From positions 1 to 64,000 of the forward strand of contig NZ_JAEA01000008.1 of NCBI RefSeq assembly GCF_000518665.1: a stretch of 64,000 nt of DNA. Reading direction: 5' to 3'. The notes beneath the pieces are model-generated. The model was not told the DNA's origin and searched no databases. It worked only from the letters and a program-made list of their open reading frames with translations. The stretch's first letter is position 1. Each line of letters begins with the position of its first letter. The position numbers were made by a program, and so were the translations under genes. Source of the DNA: Microvirga flocculans ATCC BAA-817. Its GTDB lineage: Bacteria > Pseudomonadota > Alphaproteobacteria > Rhizobiales > Beijerinckiaceae. Shown piece by piece: positions 8,693 through 18,805 of the stretch.

Positions 8693-9538
8693 ATGGCCAA
8701 GTTTCAAAGCCTCAAGGAGGCTGTTGCCGAGAACATCCGCGATGGCGACACGGTCGCCTTCGAGGGGTTCACTCATCTCATCCCTCATGCCGCGGCTCAT
8801 GAGGTGATCAGGCAGGGGATCAAGGACCTGACCCTGATCCGCATGACGCCCGACATCATCTACGACCAGATGATCGGCATGGGGCTGGCGAAGAAGGTCG
8901 TCTTCTCCTATGCCGGAAATCCCGGCGTCGGCCTGCTGCGCCGGATGAGGGACGCCATCGAGAACAACTGGCCCCGCGCCATCGAGACCGAGGAGCACAG
9001 CCACGCCGCCATGGCCAATGCCTATGAAGCCGGGGCAGCCGGACTGCCCTGCGCCATCTTCCGCGGCTATCGCGGGGCCGGCCTCAAGGAGGTCAACCCG
9101 AACATCAAGAGCATTCTCTGTCCCTTCACGGGGGAGGAACTCGCCGCCGTTCCGGCTCACCGGCCGGACGTGGCCGTCATTCATGCCCAGAAGGCCAGTA
9201 GGCGAGGCGATGTGTTGATCGAGGGTATCGTCGGCGTGCAGAAGGAGGTGGTGCTGGCCTCCAGGCGCTCCGTGGTGACCGTGGAAGAGATCGTGGAGGA
9301 TTTCGACGATCTGCACCCGAACCTCTGCATTCTGCCGCACTGGACCGTCACGTCCATCGTCGAAGTACCCGGCGGGGCGCATCCATCCTATACCCATGGC
9401 TATTACGACCGGGACAATGCGGCCTATCTCGAATGGGACAGGATCTCTGCGGACCGCGATCTCTTCATGGCCTGGATGCGGGAGAACGTGCTCGATGCCG
9501 GCCCCGAGGTCTTCGCTCATCGTGTGAAGGGGCTGTAA
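8693..9538 (+). CDS. pcaI: 3-oxoadipate CoA-transferase, subunit A (CatI/GctA-like)
   Basis: A 281-residue class-I CoA-transferase alpha subunit. With the next gene it would move CoA from succinyl-CoA to 3-oxoadipate. The N-terminal region MAKFQSLKEAVAENIRDGDTVAFEGF matches the family. At 281 residues it is clearly longer than the roughly 230-residue PcaI of Pseudomonas putida and fits the glutaconate-CoA-transferase-like CatI type known for the same reaction. The symbol pcaI reflects the role given by the operon (pcaG upstream, pcaF downstream). A related substrate cannot be excluded from sequence alone. Confidence 0.85.
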   Translation: MAKFQSLKEAVAENIRDGDTVAFEGFTHLIPHAAAHEVIRQGIKDLTLIRMTPDIIYDQMIGMGLAKKVVFSYAGNPGVGLLRRMRDAIENNWPRAIETEEHSHAAMANAYEAGAAGLPCAIFRGYRGAGLKEVNPNIKSILCPFTGEELAAVPAHRPDVAVIHAQKASRRGDVLIEGIVGVQKEVVLASRRSVVTVEEIVEDFDDLHPNLCILPHWTVTSIVEVPGGAHPSYTHGYYDRDNAAYLEWDRISADRDLFMAWMRENVLDAGPEVFAHRVKGL

Positions 9539-9540
9539 GC

Positions 9541-10329
9541 ATGACGAACCGTTCCGACTTCACGGCGAACGAGATGATGACCATCGCGGCGGCCCGGGCC
9601 CTGTCCAACGACGACGTATGTTTCGTGGGCATCGGGGCTCCTTCGGCCGCCTGCAATGTCGCCCGGCTCACCCATGCGCCCGACATCACCCTCATTTACG
9701 AAAGCGGCACCATCGGCACCGCGCCGAATGTTCTTCCGCTTTCCATCGGCGACGGCGAATTGTGCGAGACGGCCGTGACCACCGTATCCGTGCCGGAGAT
9801 GTTCCGTTACTGGCTGCAGGGCGGTCGCATCTCCATAGGCTTCCTGGGTGCCGCCCAGATCGACCGTTTCGGCAACATCAACACGACGGTGATCGGCGAC
9901 TACCGCAAGCCGAAGGTGCGCCTGCCCGGCGGCGGCGGAGCGCCCGAAATCGCCACTTCGTGCCAGGAGGTCTTCATCACCATGAAGCAGGCGACGCGAA
10001 GCATGGTGGAGACGATCGACTTCTATACTTCCTTCGGTCATGGGACGGGCGGGGACCATCGCCGGCGCCTCGGCATCACCACCAAGGGCCCCACGCTCCT
10101 GATTACGGATCTGGCCGTCTGGCGGCCCGATCCTGAGACCAAGGAGTTTACGGTCGTGTCCATGCACCCTGGCGTGGACCGCAACATGATTCAGGAAACC
10201 TGTGGCTGGACAGTGCGCTTCTCCGAAAGCGTGGAGGAGACGCCGCCACCATCCGACCTGGAACTGACGACCCTGCGCGAGCTTCAGGCGAGGACCGAGC
10301 GGGCACATGGCGGCAAGAAAGGAAACTGA
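9541..10329 (+). CDS. pcaJ: 3-oxoadipate CoA-transferase, subunit B (CatJ/GctB-like)
   Basis: A 262-residue class-I CoA-transferase beta subunit. The catalytic glutamate is probably the Glu of LIYESGTIG (about residue 53), the place where SENG-type motifs carry the thioester-forming Glu. VRLPGGGGAPEIATS is the glycine-rich CoA-binding stretch. The ATG at 9541 begins two bases after the partner's stop. As with subunit A, the length matches the CatJ/GctB branch rather than the shorter PcaJ. The product, 3-oxoadipyl-CoA, feeds directly into PcaF, encoded two bases downstream. Confidence 0.85.
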   Translation: MTNRSDFTANEMMTIAAARALSNDDVCFVGIGAPSAACNVARLTHAPDITLIYESGTIGTAPNVLPLSIGDGELCETAVTTVSVPEMFRYWLQGGRISIGFLGAAQIDRFGNINTTVIGDYRKPKVRLPGGGGAPEIATSCQEVFITMKQATRSMVETIDFYTSFGHGTGGDHRRRLGITTKGPTLLITDLAVWRPDPETKEFTVVSMHPGVDRNMIQETCGWTVRFSESVEETPPPSDLELTTLRELQARTERAHGGKKGN

Positions 10330-10331
10330 CA

Positions 10332-11537
10332 ATGCGTGAAGCTTTTATCTGCACTTATGTGCGCACCCCCATCGGCCGCTATGGCGGCGTGCTCTCCGGC
10401 GTTCGCGCGGACGACTTGGCGGCCGTGCCGCTCAAGGCACTCATGGAGCGCCTCCCGAACCTCGATTTCGAAGCCGTCGACGACGTGATCTATGGCTGCG
10501 CCAATCAGGCCGGCGAAGACAACCGCAACGTCGCCCGCATGGCCATTCTCCTGGCGGGCTTGCCTGGGTCGATCCCTGGAACGACCATCAACCGCCTCTG
10601 CGGCTCGGGCATGGACGCGGTCATCGCCGCGGCGCGGGCCATCAAGGCCGGAGAGGCCGAGATCATGATCGCCGGCGGCGTGGAATCCATGTCGCGCGCT
10701 CCGTTCGTGATGCCGAAGGCCGATACGGCCTTCTCACGCAATGCCGAGATCTTCGATACCACCATCGGCTGGCGCTTCATCAACCCGTTGATCAAGAGCC
10801 AGTATGGCGTCGATTCCATGCCTGAGACAGGCGAGAACGTGGCTGCCGATTTCGGAATCTCCCGCGAAGACCAGGACGCTTTCGCCCTTCGTTCGCAGAG
10901 GAAGGCAGCGGCGGCGCAGGCCAATGGGCGCCTGGCCCGCGAGATCGTGCCGGTCACGATCCCGAGGCGCAAAGGCGATCCTGTCGTCGTCGACAAGGAC
11001 GAGCACCCTCGTGCGGACACGACCCTGGAACAGCTGGCGAAGCTTCCGACGCCTTTCCGCAAGGACGGCACCGTCACCGCAGGGAACGCCTCCGGCGTCA
11101 ATGACGGTTCGGCAGCCTTGATCGTCGCGTCCGAGGGCGCCGTGCGGAAATTCGGCCTCGAACCCATCGCCCGCGTCGTGGGCGGAGCGGCAGCCGGCGT
11201 TCCTCCCCGGATCATGGGCATCGGCCCGGCTCCCGCTACGAAGAAGCTCTGCGCGCGCTTGGGCCTCAAACCCAGTGACTTCGACGTGATCGAGCTGAAC
11301 GAAGCCTTTGCGAGCCAGGGCATCGCCGTTCTGCGGGATCTCGGCATTCCGGAGGATTCGGAACACGTCAACCCGAATGGCGGGGCTATAGCATTGGGGC
11401 ATCCGCTCGGGATGTCCGGTGCCCGCATCACCGGCACGGCCGCGCTGGAGCTCAAGCTCAGGGGTAAGAAACGCGCCCTTGCCACCATGTGCATCGGGGT
11501 AGGGCAGGGCATTTCCATTGCCCTCGAGGCGGTTTAA
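10332..11537 (+). CDS. pcaF: 3-oxoadipyl-CoA thiolase
   Basis: A 401-residue thiolase that splits 3-oxoadipyl-CoA with CoA into succinyl-CoA and acetyl-CoA. The acyl-accepting Cys90 lies in NRLCGSGMDAV, the catalytic His in GGAIALGHPLGMSGARI, and the second active-site Cys (about residue 387) in CIGVGQGIS. Length and motifs match PcaF/PaaJ. It starts two bases after the CoA-transferase, completing the lower pathway. A general acetyl-CoA acetyltransferase would look similar, and the operon decides the call. Confidence 0.94.
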   Translation: MREAFICTYVRTPIGRYGGVLSGVRADDLAAVPLKALMERLPNLDFEAVDDVIYGCANQAGEDNRNVARMAILLAGLPGSIPGTTINRLCGSGMDAVIAAARAIKAGEAEIMIAGGVESMSRAPFVMPKADTAFSRNAEIFDTTIGWRFINPLIKSQYGVDSMPETGENVAADFGISREDQDAFALRSQRKAAAAQANGRLAREIVPVTIPRRKGDPVVVDKDEHPRADTTLEQLAKLPTPFRKDGTVTAGNASGVNDGSAALIVASEGAVRKFGLEPIARVVGGAAAGVPPRIMGIGPAPATKKLCARLGLKPSDFDVIELNEAFASQGIAVLRDLGIPEDSEHVNPNGGAIALGHPLGMSGARITGTAALELKLRGKKRALATMCIGVGQGISIALEAV

Positions 11538-11551
11538 CCTCGAGCCACACG

Positions 11552-12628
11552 ATGACACAGACGCTCCCGCATTCCTTGCTGCAAGCGCTCGTCGGCGACG
11601 AGGAGGTGGGAGCTTTTTTCTCGGATGAGGCGGAGCTGGAGGCGCTGCTGCGCGTCGAGTCCGCCCTTGCCGTAGCCGAGGCCAAAGCAGGGCTCGTCAG
11701 CGAGGAAGCCGCAGGGCGGATCGCCGAAGCCTGCCGCGTCTTCCAGGCGGATTGGCCCCGACTGGCCTTGGGGCTTGCACAGGATGGTGTCATCGTTCCG
11801 GAGCTCGTGAGGCAATTGCGGAGGGCTGTCGGAGAGCCTTACGCCCAATCCGTTCACCTGGGAGCGACCAGCCAGGATATCATCGACACGGGTCTGATCT
11901 TGCGCCTGAAGGCGGTGATCGAGATTTTCGGTCATCGACTCGATGCGTTGATCCATGCTCTTCACGGCCTCAAGGACCGTGACGGTTCCATATCTCTGAT
12001 GGCGCATACGCGGATGCAGCAGGCGCTGCCGTTTACTGCGGCCGACAAGATCGATACGTGGCTTCAACCTCTGGAGCGGCATCGGGAAGCCCTGGAGGCG
12101 CTTTCGCAACGTCTCCTCGTCGTCCAACTGGGCGGCCCCATTGGCACACGGAAAGAGTTGAAGGGCCATGGCGATGCCGTGGCCGATCGCATGGCGGAAA
12201 TGCTCGGCCTTGGCTTTGCTCCGTCATGGCATTCGCAACGCGACAGGATCGGTGAATTCGCGGCCTTTCTCTCGCTCCTGACGGGGACCCTCGGAAAGCT
12301 CGGGCAGGATATCGTCCTGATGGCGCAAATCGAACTTGCCGAGGTGCGCCTCGCGGGCGGTGGCGGCTCCTCCGCGATGCCGCACAAGTCAAACCCGGTC
12401 CGTGCGGAGATCCTGGTCGCACTGGCTCGCTTCAACGCCGGCTTGCTCGGCACGCTCCATCAGGCGCTGATCCACGAGAACGAGCGCTCCGGCGCGGCCT
12501 GGACGCTCGAATGGATGGTTTTGCCGCAGATGACAATCGCATCGGCTGCCGCGCTGCATAAGGCGCAAGGTTTGATTGGAGACATACGCTTTTCGCGTTC
12601 CAAGGTGAGCGCCCGGTCGAGGGGGTAG
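11552..12628 (+). CDS. pcaB: 3-carboxy-cis,cis-muconate cycloisomerase
   Basis: A 358-residue member of the fumarase/aspartase superfamily. It cyclises 3-carboxy-cis,cis-muconate to 4-carboxymuconolactone, the step between PcaGH and PcaC. The superfamily signature is GGSSAMPHKSNPVRAE near residue 270, and HLGATSQDIIDTG near residue 105 is a second conserved block. The ATG at 11552 lies 14 bases after the pcaF stop. The length fits the short rhizobial PcaB rather than the ~450-residue forms. A weak 5-bp stem with a TTCG loop (12630-12643) follows, but it is too short to call a terminator. Confidence 0.93.
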   Translation: MTQTLPHSLLQALVGDEEVGAFFSDEAELEALLRVESALAVAEAKAGLVSEEAAGRIAEACRVFQADWPRLALGLAQDGVIVPELVRQLRRAVGEPYAQSVHLGATSQDIIDTGLILRLKAVIEIFGHRLDALIHALHGLKDRDGSISLMAHTRMQQALPFTAADKIDTWLQPLERHREALEALSQRLLVVQLGGPIGTRKELKGHGDAVADRMAEMLGLGFAPSWHSQRDRIGEFAAFLSLLTGTLGKLGQDIVLMAQIELAEVRLAGGGGSSAMPHKSNPVRAEILVALARFNAGLLGTLHQALIHENERSGAAWTLEWMVLPQMTIASAAALHKAQGLIGDIRFSRSKVSARSRG

Positions 12629-12668
12629 GCTTCTTTCGAGAAGTTCTCTCCTTTCTCGATTGTCGTGA

Positions 12669-13901
<1,233 letters not shown>

Positions 13902-13926
13902 GATCGCATCCTGCGGCCATCTGCCC

Positions 13927-14964
13927 TCAAGCGGCCCGCAGCAACATGCCGAAGAGATCGCGAGGCTCGTCCGGGTCGGCCAGGAGATCGAGTTCCTCAT
14001 AAAAGTCACTGCCCAAGATCCGATCCTTCACGTAGCGAAGGGCCGAGAAGTCCTCGATGGCGAAACCAACCGAGTCGAAGAGCGTGATCTGCCGCTCGCT
14101 CGTGCGGCCGCTTTCCAGGCCGGCGATCACCCGCCAGAGCTCTTTCACGGGATGATCGGCGGCGAGCTGCTGGATTTCGCCTTCGATCCGTGTCTGCGGG
14201 GGATATTCGACGAAGATATCCGAGCGTTTCAGGATGTCGGGATGCAGCTCCGTCTTACCGGGGCAATCACCCCCGACGGCATTGATGTGGATGCCTGAGC
14301 CGACCATGTTGTCGGTCAGGATGGTCGCGTTCTGCTTGTCGGCGGTCACAGTGGTGACGATCTGCGCGGCCACCATAGCTTCCTCGACGGAGTCGCAGAC
14401 CGTGATGTCGAAGCCCAATCCGGCAAGGTTGCGGACGCATTTCAGGCTGGCGGACCGATCGATATCGTAAAGCCGGAGCCTGTCGACACCGAGAAGAGCC
14501 TTGAAGGCGATGGCCTGGAATTCGGCCTGCGCCCCGTTGCCGATAATGCCCATGGTTCGCGCTCCTTTCGGAGCCAGATATTTGGCGGCAACCGCTGAAG
14601 TCGCGGCGGTTCGGAGGGCCGTCAGTATGGTCATCTCGGTCAGGAGCACGGGATAGCCAGTTCCCACATCCGCGAGCACGCCGAATGCAGTCACGGTCTG
14701 GCGGCCCTCGCGGGTGTTCTTGGGGTGCCCGTTGACGTATTTGAAACCGTAGACCTCGCCGTCGCTGGTGGGCATGAGCTCAATCACGCCCTCACGGCTG
14801 TGGGATGCCACGCGGGGCGTCTTGTCGAACAGTTCCCAGCGGCGAAAATCCGCCTCGATGTAATCCGCCAGTTCCCGTGTGAAGCGTTCCACTCCGATCG
14901 AGAGCACGAGCTTCATCATGTGGTCGACGCTGACGAAGGGAACGACATTGAGTTTGGTGTTCAT
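13927..14964 (-). CDS. ocd: Ornithine cyclodeaminase
   Basis: A 345-residue enzyme of the ornithine cyclodeaminase/mu-crystallin family, which converts L-ornithine to L-proline and ammonia using bound NAD. The Rossmann motif GIIGNGAQAEFQ is near residues 142-153. The catalytic Asp segment is INAVGGDCPGKTEL, and FKYVNGHPKN holds substrate-contacting residues. The start lies 5 bases after the arginase stop, so the two genes are coupled and form arginine to ornithine to proline. It is convergent with pobA. An alanine dehydrogenase of the same fold is less likely given the arginase neighbour. Confidence 0.92.
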   Translation of the reverse strand: MNTKLNVVPFVSVDHMMKLVLSIGVERFTRELADYIEADFRRWELFDKTPRVASHSREGVIELMPTSDGEVYGFKYVNGHPKNTREGRQTVTAFGVLADVGTGYPVLLTEMTILTALRTAATSAVAAKYLAPKGARTMGIIGNGAQAEFQAIAFKALLGVDRLRLYDIDRSASLKCVRNLAGLGFDITVCDSVEEAMVAAQIVTTVTADKQNATILTDNMVGSGIHINAVGGDCPGKTELHPDILKRSDIFVEYPPQTRIEGEIQQLAADHPVKELWRVIAGLESGRTSERQITLFDSVGFAIEDFSALRYVKDRILGSDFYEELDLLADPDEPRDLFGMLLRAA

Positions 14965-14969
14965 GGGTC

Positions 14970-15923
14970 TTAACCGACTTTGGCAATGTGGCGGTAGCTC
15001 TGGGTCGGACGGTCGAGAACGCGCCGCCCCATGAGGCTTGCTACGAGATCGACCATGAGCAGAGCGGTGCGTCCGCGCTCATCGAGGAAGGGATTGAGCT
15101 CGACAAGGTCGAGACTGGTCACAAGACCGCTGTCGTGCAGCATTTCCATGATGAGGTGAGCCTCACGGAAGGTCGCGCCGCCTGGGACCGTGGTCCCCAC
15201 GCCGGGCGCGATTCCAGGATCGAGAAAATCCACGTCCAGGCTCACGTGGAGGAGACCGTCAGCCGCGGCAACGCGCTTCAGGAAGGCATCGAGAAGCGGC
15301 GCCACGCCGTTTTCGTCGATGGCGCGCATGTCATGAACCGTCACCCCGGCTACGGCGAGGGCGGCCCGCTCCGCAGGATCGACGCTGCGTATCCCCATCA
15401 TGCAGACATTCTGGGGCTTTACGGGCGATACGACGGGTGGAAAATACCCTTCGAAGCCTTCGAGCCCGGTTGCATAGGCCATGGGAATGCCGTGAAGATT
15501 CCCGCTCGTCGTGGTGTCGAGCGTATGAAAATCCGGGTGGGAGTCGAGCCAGAGGACGAAGAACTCGCGTCCGTCCTCGGCGGCACGGCGGGCCAGACCC
15601 GTCATGGAGCCCGCCGAGAGGCTGTGGTCCCCTCCGATGAAGATCGGCATGCCTTCGGCGCTGGCCTGAAACGCCGCTTCCGAGAGGGCTTCGGTCCAGG
15701 CCACCGTTTCCGGAAGAGCCTTGATGGCGCCGTTGGCGTGGCGGACTTCTCTGGGTGCGGGCGGAACGATATTGCCCCGGTCTTCCACCCTGTAGCCGAG
15801 ATTCTGAAGCTCGCCCACCAGACCGGCCGTCCGGAATGCACTGGGCCCCATGTCGCAGCCTAGCCGGCCCGCGCCATCCTGAACGGGCGCGCCCAAGAGA
15901 ATGCACGGCTTCTGCGTCGTCAT
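14970..15923 (-). CDS. rocF: Arginase
   Basis: A 317-residue ureohydrolase that splits arginine to ornithine and urea at a di-manganese centre. The metal-ligand motifs are GGDHS (about residue 98), LDSHPDFH and SLDVDFLDP. The middle motif departs from the usual DAHxDxN, but the ligand pattern D-x-H-x-D is kept. The ATG follows GGAGGGACAG. It is the first gene of a two-gene unit with ocd and is divergent from an Lrp/AsnC regulator 123 bp away, a common arrangement in Rhizobiales for arginine catabolism. Agmatinase is less likely because of the ocd partner. Confidence 0.9.
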   Translation of the reverse strand: MTTQKPCILLGAPVQDGAGRLGCDMGPSAFRTAGLVGELQNLGYRVEDRGNIVPPAPREVRHANGAIKALPETVAWTEALSEAAFQASAEGMPIFIGGDHSLSAGSMTGLARRAAEDGREFFVLWLDSHPDFHTLDTTTSGNLHGIPMAYATGLEGFEGYFPPVVSPVKPQNVCMMGIRSVDPAERAALAVAGVTVHDMRAIDENGVAPLLDAFLKRVAAADGLLHVSLDVDFLDPGIAPGVGTTVPGGATFREAHLIMEMLHDSGLVTSLDLVELNPFLDERGRTALLMVDLVASLMGRRVLDRPTQSYRHIAKVG

Positions 15924-15978
15924 CTGTCCCTCCGATATGCTGGGACACGCTAGCTGCAGAGCTTGGCGATCTGAACAG

Positions 15979-15996
15979 CCTAATTTGACAAATAGG
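15979..15996. promoter_or_regulatory. Quasi-palindrome in the rocF/lrp divergent promoter region
   Basis: CCTAATTTGACAAATAGG pairs at 12 of 18 positions and is AT-rich in the middle, like the degenerate sites bound by Lrp/AsnC proteins. It contains TTGACA at 15985-15990. A TATAAT at 16023-16028 could be the -10 of the regulator gene, although the hexamer 17 bases before it is poor. The assignment as operator is inferred. Confidence 0.35.
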
Positions 15997-16046
15997 TCAG
16001 ACTAATAGAGCATTTTGGAAAGTATAATGTTTCATTTCGGTCAAGC

Positions 16047-16484
16047 ATGGACGATCTCGATCAACGCCTGATCACGCTTCTGCGCCATAACGGCCGCCGG
16101 AGCGTCTCCGATCTCGCACACGACCTGGGCGTTTCCCGCGCGACCGTTCGCTCGCGGATGGAACGGCTGGAGCGGTCGGGCGATATCGTGGGTTACACCG
16201 TCATCCTGAGGGCAGACGCGGTCTCTCTTCCCGTCCGGGGCATCATGCTGATCGAGGTGGAGGGCAGGGCCGCGGACCGGGTGGTCGACGCGCTGGGGGG
16301 CTTTCCCGAGGTCAGCGCGATTCATACGACAAACGGCAAGTGGGATCTGGTCGTCGAACTGGGCGCAACCAGCCTGTCCGATCTGGACGCCATCCTCCGT
16401 CGCATTCGTCTCATCCCCGGCGTGATCGCATCGGAGACCAACCTCCTGCTGGCGACACCGCGCAGCACGCGTGCACGGCTCTAG
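16047..16484 (+). CDS. Lrp/AsnC-family transcriptional regulator
   Basis: A 145-residue regulator. An N-terminal helix-turn-helix (MDDLDQRLITLLRHNGRRSVSDLAHDLGVSRATVRSRMERL, split here as residues 1-20 and 21-41) is joined to a C-terminal RAM/AsnC effector domain from about residue 60. The ATG at 16047 sits 124 bp from the divergent arginase gene. Family members sense amino acids and assemble into octamers. By position it most likely controls arginase and ornithine cyclodeaminase in response to arginine or ornithine. The effector is inferred. Confidence 0.9.
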   Translation: MDDLDQRLITLLRHNGRRSVSDLAHDLGVSRATVRSRMERLERSGDIVGYTVILRADAVSLPVRGIMLIEVEGRAADRVVDALGGFPEVSAIHTTNGKWDLVVELGATSLSDLDAILRRIRLIPGVIASETNLLLATPRSTRARL

Positions 16485-16500
16485 GAGAACACCCATGACG

Positions 16501-16551
16501 ATCAAGAGGCGCCTCACCGCACAATACGAACTGAACGGTGAGGCTCTTGAT
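16501..16551. terminator. Long stem-loop between lrp and the DUF1254 gene, possible bidirectional terminator
   Basis: ATCAAGAG (16501-16508) plus CCTCACCG (16512-16519) pair perfectly with CGGTGAGG (16536-16543) plus CTCTTGAT (16544-16551). This gives 16 base pairs broken only by a 3-base bulge, with a 16-base loop. It lies in the 111-bp gap between two convergent genes. No T-run follows on either strand, so termination is a guess from position. Confidence 0.45.
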
Positions 16552-16595
16552 GGACTTTCCGCCTCAGGCATCGCCTTATCGGCGCGGTTACAACC

Positions 16596-18082
16596 TCACT
16601 GCGCGACCAGACCTGTAAGCCCCGGGGATCTGGTCACGGAGGGCGGGTTCCATCGACCGTTCAGCGCTTCCGGCCTCGGCGCATAAAGACGCATGGTCAG
16701 GTTGAAAGGCGCTTTCGGAGCAGGCAGCCAATTGGCCTCCTGGTCCTTGCCCGGGCTTTCGTTCTGCACATACAAGGTCAGTGAGCCGTCAGGATCATAG
16801 CGAAGGGGCATCCAGCTGCTGACGGCGAAGCGGTTGAGAGGATTGGCAACCTGGAAACCGTCAGAGTCGTAGAGTGTCAGCGACCAGAATGCGAAAGCCG
16901 GCGGGAGCGTGCCCGGCTCGAAACGCAGGGTGTACTTATTGGTTCCGTCGAGCGGCCTGCCGGCCTCGTCGCCGAGGCTTAACGGATAAATCGCATCCTC
17001 GGGCAGGTTGGCGCCAAGTCCGAATTGGGCCACGATGGCGCGCTTGAGATAATAATTGCCGTAAACGCCCATCGTGTCCGTGTTCATCGACCAATGATTG
17101 ACGACACGCGCAAGGGTGGGGACCTTCCACTCCATGAGACGCTGCGCCATTGCAGGTGCGCTTTCAATACCCTTCTTCACGGCGGGGTCGAGCCGCGCGA
17201 AATCGAGATCTTTCCCAGGTTCGATGCCGATGCGCTTCAGGCGCGCGATGATCGGTTGATCGGTGATATGAGGCGGATGGAGCTTGAGAAGGTCAGCCGC
17301 ATACGAAAAGTACTTCTCTCCAGGCATCGTATCGACCTGTATCTTGGGCGGCGTCTTCACGTCGACGCTCGGATCGATCTTTGCCGGCTCCAATGGTTTT
17401 TGCGGCTTTCCCCATTCCGACAAAGGCACAATCTTGAACCCGGCTTGGATTTTATGGACCGCCTCGTAATCCGGCGGGCCGTCCGTCTTGGTCCGTCCGA
17501 TGATCCACACATAGGGTGTCGGCGCATCGATGCGCGTAAAGCCATTCGGGTCGCGTTACCGCGCCATCCCGGCGGAACGATCAGGAAATTGGCGGCCTGG
17601 GTGCCTGTGGTGCGCCAGCCGGGAGACGCGAATACATCGCTCCACATATCCAGCATGGGCAGAAGATAATAGCGCCCTCCCGTATCCGGCGCGGAGACGA
17701 CAACGGGCTCCTTCGTCAGGTCGAGCCAGGCGCTGGAATAAAGGGTATCGAAGTTCGGGCGCACGACCGCCTTCATGTCGGCCGTGGGGAAAGCTTTGAT
17801 ATTGACGAAGGCGTTCATGGGACCGCCGATCCCGTCAACCCGAGGGTCCATGTTGATCAACTGCCTGCGGGTCACGTCCATCGTAACCATGGGATAGAAA
17901 TAGACATAAGCCTCGATGGCGATGGTCTGCGCCTCGGCCTCGCTGAGCGGTTGGGCGCGGGTCTCAGTTCCGATGATGAAACTCGCCGCGCCAAGACCGA
18001 TCGTCAACACGGTCCGCAGGATACGCCTTGCTCGGCCACGGGTGGGCAGCTCTTGATTGTCGTAAGCGCGATTGTGTTTCAT
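16596..18082 (-). pseudogene. DUF1254/DUF1214 protein, interrupted by a frameshift
   Basis: The gene is split into two frames. The N-terminal half (from 18082) has a signal-like segment, then the DUF1254 core EAYVYFYPMVTMDVTRR and VRPNFDTLYSSAWLDL, and runs to FLIVPPGWRGN. The C-terminal half resumes in another frame as NGFTRIDAPTPYVWIIGRT and carries the DUF1214 end (TLRFEPGTLPPAFAFWSLTLYD). The switch lies at about 17544-17560. One inserted base or two deleted bases would restore a single protein of about 490 residues, the usual length of this exported family. Its biochemical role is not established. It may be a true pseudogene or an assembly error. The first ORF continues out of frame for about 60 nonsense-like residues. 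Confidence 0.85.
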
Positions 18083-18199
18083 GATGATATGTCTTCCCGG
18101 TAATGTTGCAGGACATGATGCGGATAAGCCTTTCCCGGAGATGCGCGAGGAATCGCCGGATGACAGTCGGCACGTTTGAGCGAGAAGGCTGCGGACGTG

Positions 18200-18511
18200 T
18201 CATGGCTTTTTGGCATTGTCGGTCGCCATCTGAATGCATGTGAGGATTTCGACGTAGCTTGGAGCGCCTCCGACTGACGTCTCCTGGGCGCACATTTCGC
18301 GCTGCCTGGCATCGAAGCCGCTCCACTGCCGCTCAAGCTGATTGCGGGCTTCGGTCTCGTCGCGGACGCAGTTAGGGTAAGGGCTCGGATCGCCGGATTC
18401 GAGCCGTGGAGCCGCCTTGCACATTGCTTCTATGTCAAATCGCGGCAGTTCATCGGCCCATGCGGCGACAATCATCAAAGGCAGCGCCATGAGACGTGCG
18501 ATCCAGCTCAT
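18200..18511 (-). CDS. Small secreted Cys-containing hypothetical protein
   Basis: A 103-residue protein with a short hydrophobic N-terminus (MSWIARLMALPLMIVAAWA) that looks like a signal peptide. The mature part is hydrophilic and holds four Cys residues (in AMCKAAP, YPNCVRD, EMCAQET and LTCIQMA), suggesting two disulfides in the periplasm. The ATG at 18511 follows GGAGAA; the frame extends 27 codons upstream without a better ribosome site. I do not recognise the family beyond similar small exported proteins of Rhizobiales. It lies 117 bp upstream of the DUF1254 start on the same strand. Its function is unknown. Confidence 0.6.
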   Translation of the reverse strand: MSWIARLMALPLMIVAAWADELPRFDIEAMCKAAPRLESGDPSPYPNCVRDETEARNQLERQWSGFDARQREMCAQETSVGGAPSYVEILTCIQMATDNAKKP

Positions 18512-18805
18512 CCGGTTTCTCCATCCGTCTCGGAATGCCTCGCAGGATTGCAAACCCGTGAGATTCAGCGAAGCGCCACATACTTTATGCATCGCAATCG
18601 GCGATGCTTGACCGAACAGGGCAGGAGCTTGACATATTGGGACAGCGTGGCCGTACTTCTGGCGGCTCTTTCACTCCGCTTATTGGAGGGCATCCGTTCG
18701 CGCTGTCCTCAAGATTCATATTGCAGCCTGAGAGCTTGGCCGCGTATGGGTATGACGAATGTCTGAGACGGCATTTATTCCAGCGAGCAGGGCGCAGGTA
18801 ACATT

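Noticed and set aside
8144-9520. 458-codon minus-strand open frame over pcaG and pcaI
   Set aside because: The two plus-strand genes carry the conserved domains; the shadow has none.
12630-12643. Short stem CTTCT-TTCG-AGAAG after pcaB as a terminator
   Set aside because: Only 5 bp, without a T-run; too weak to separate pobA from the operon.
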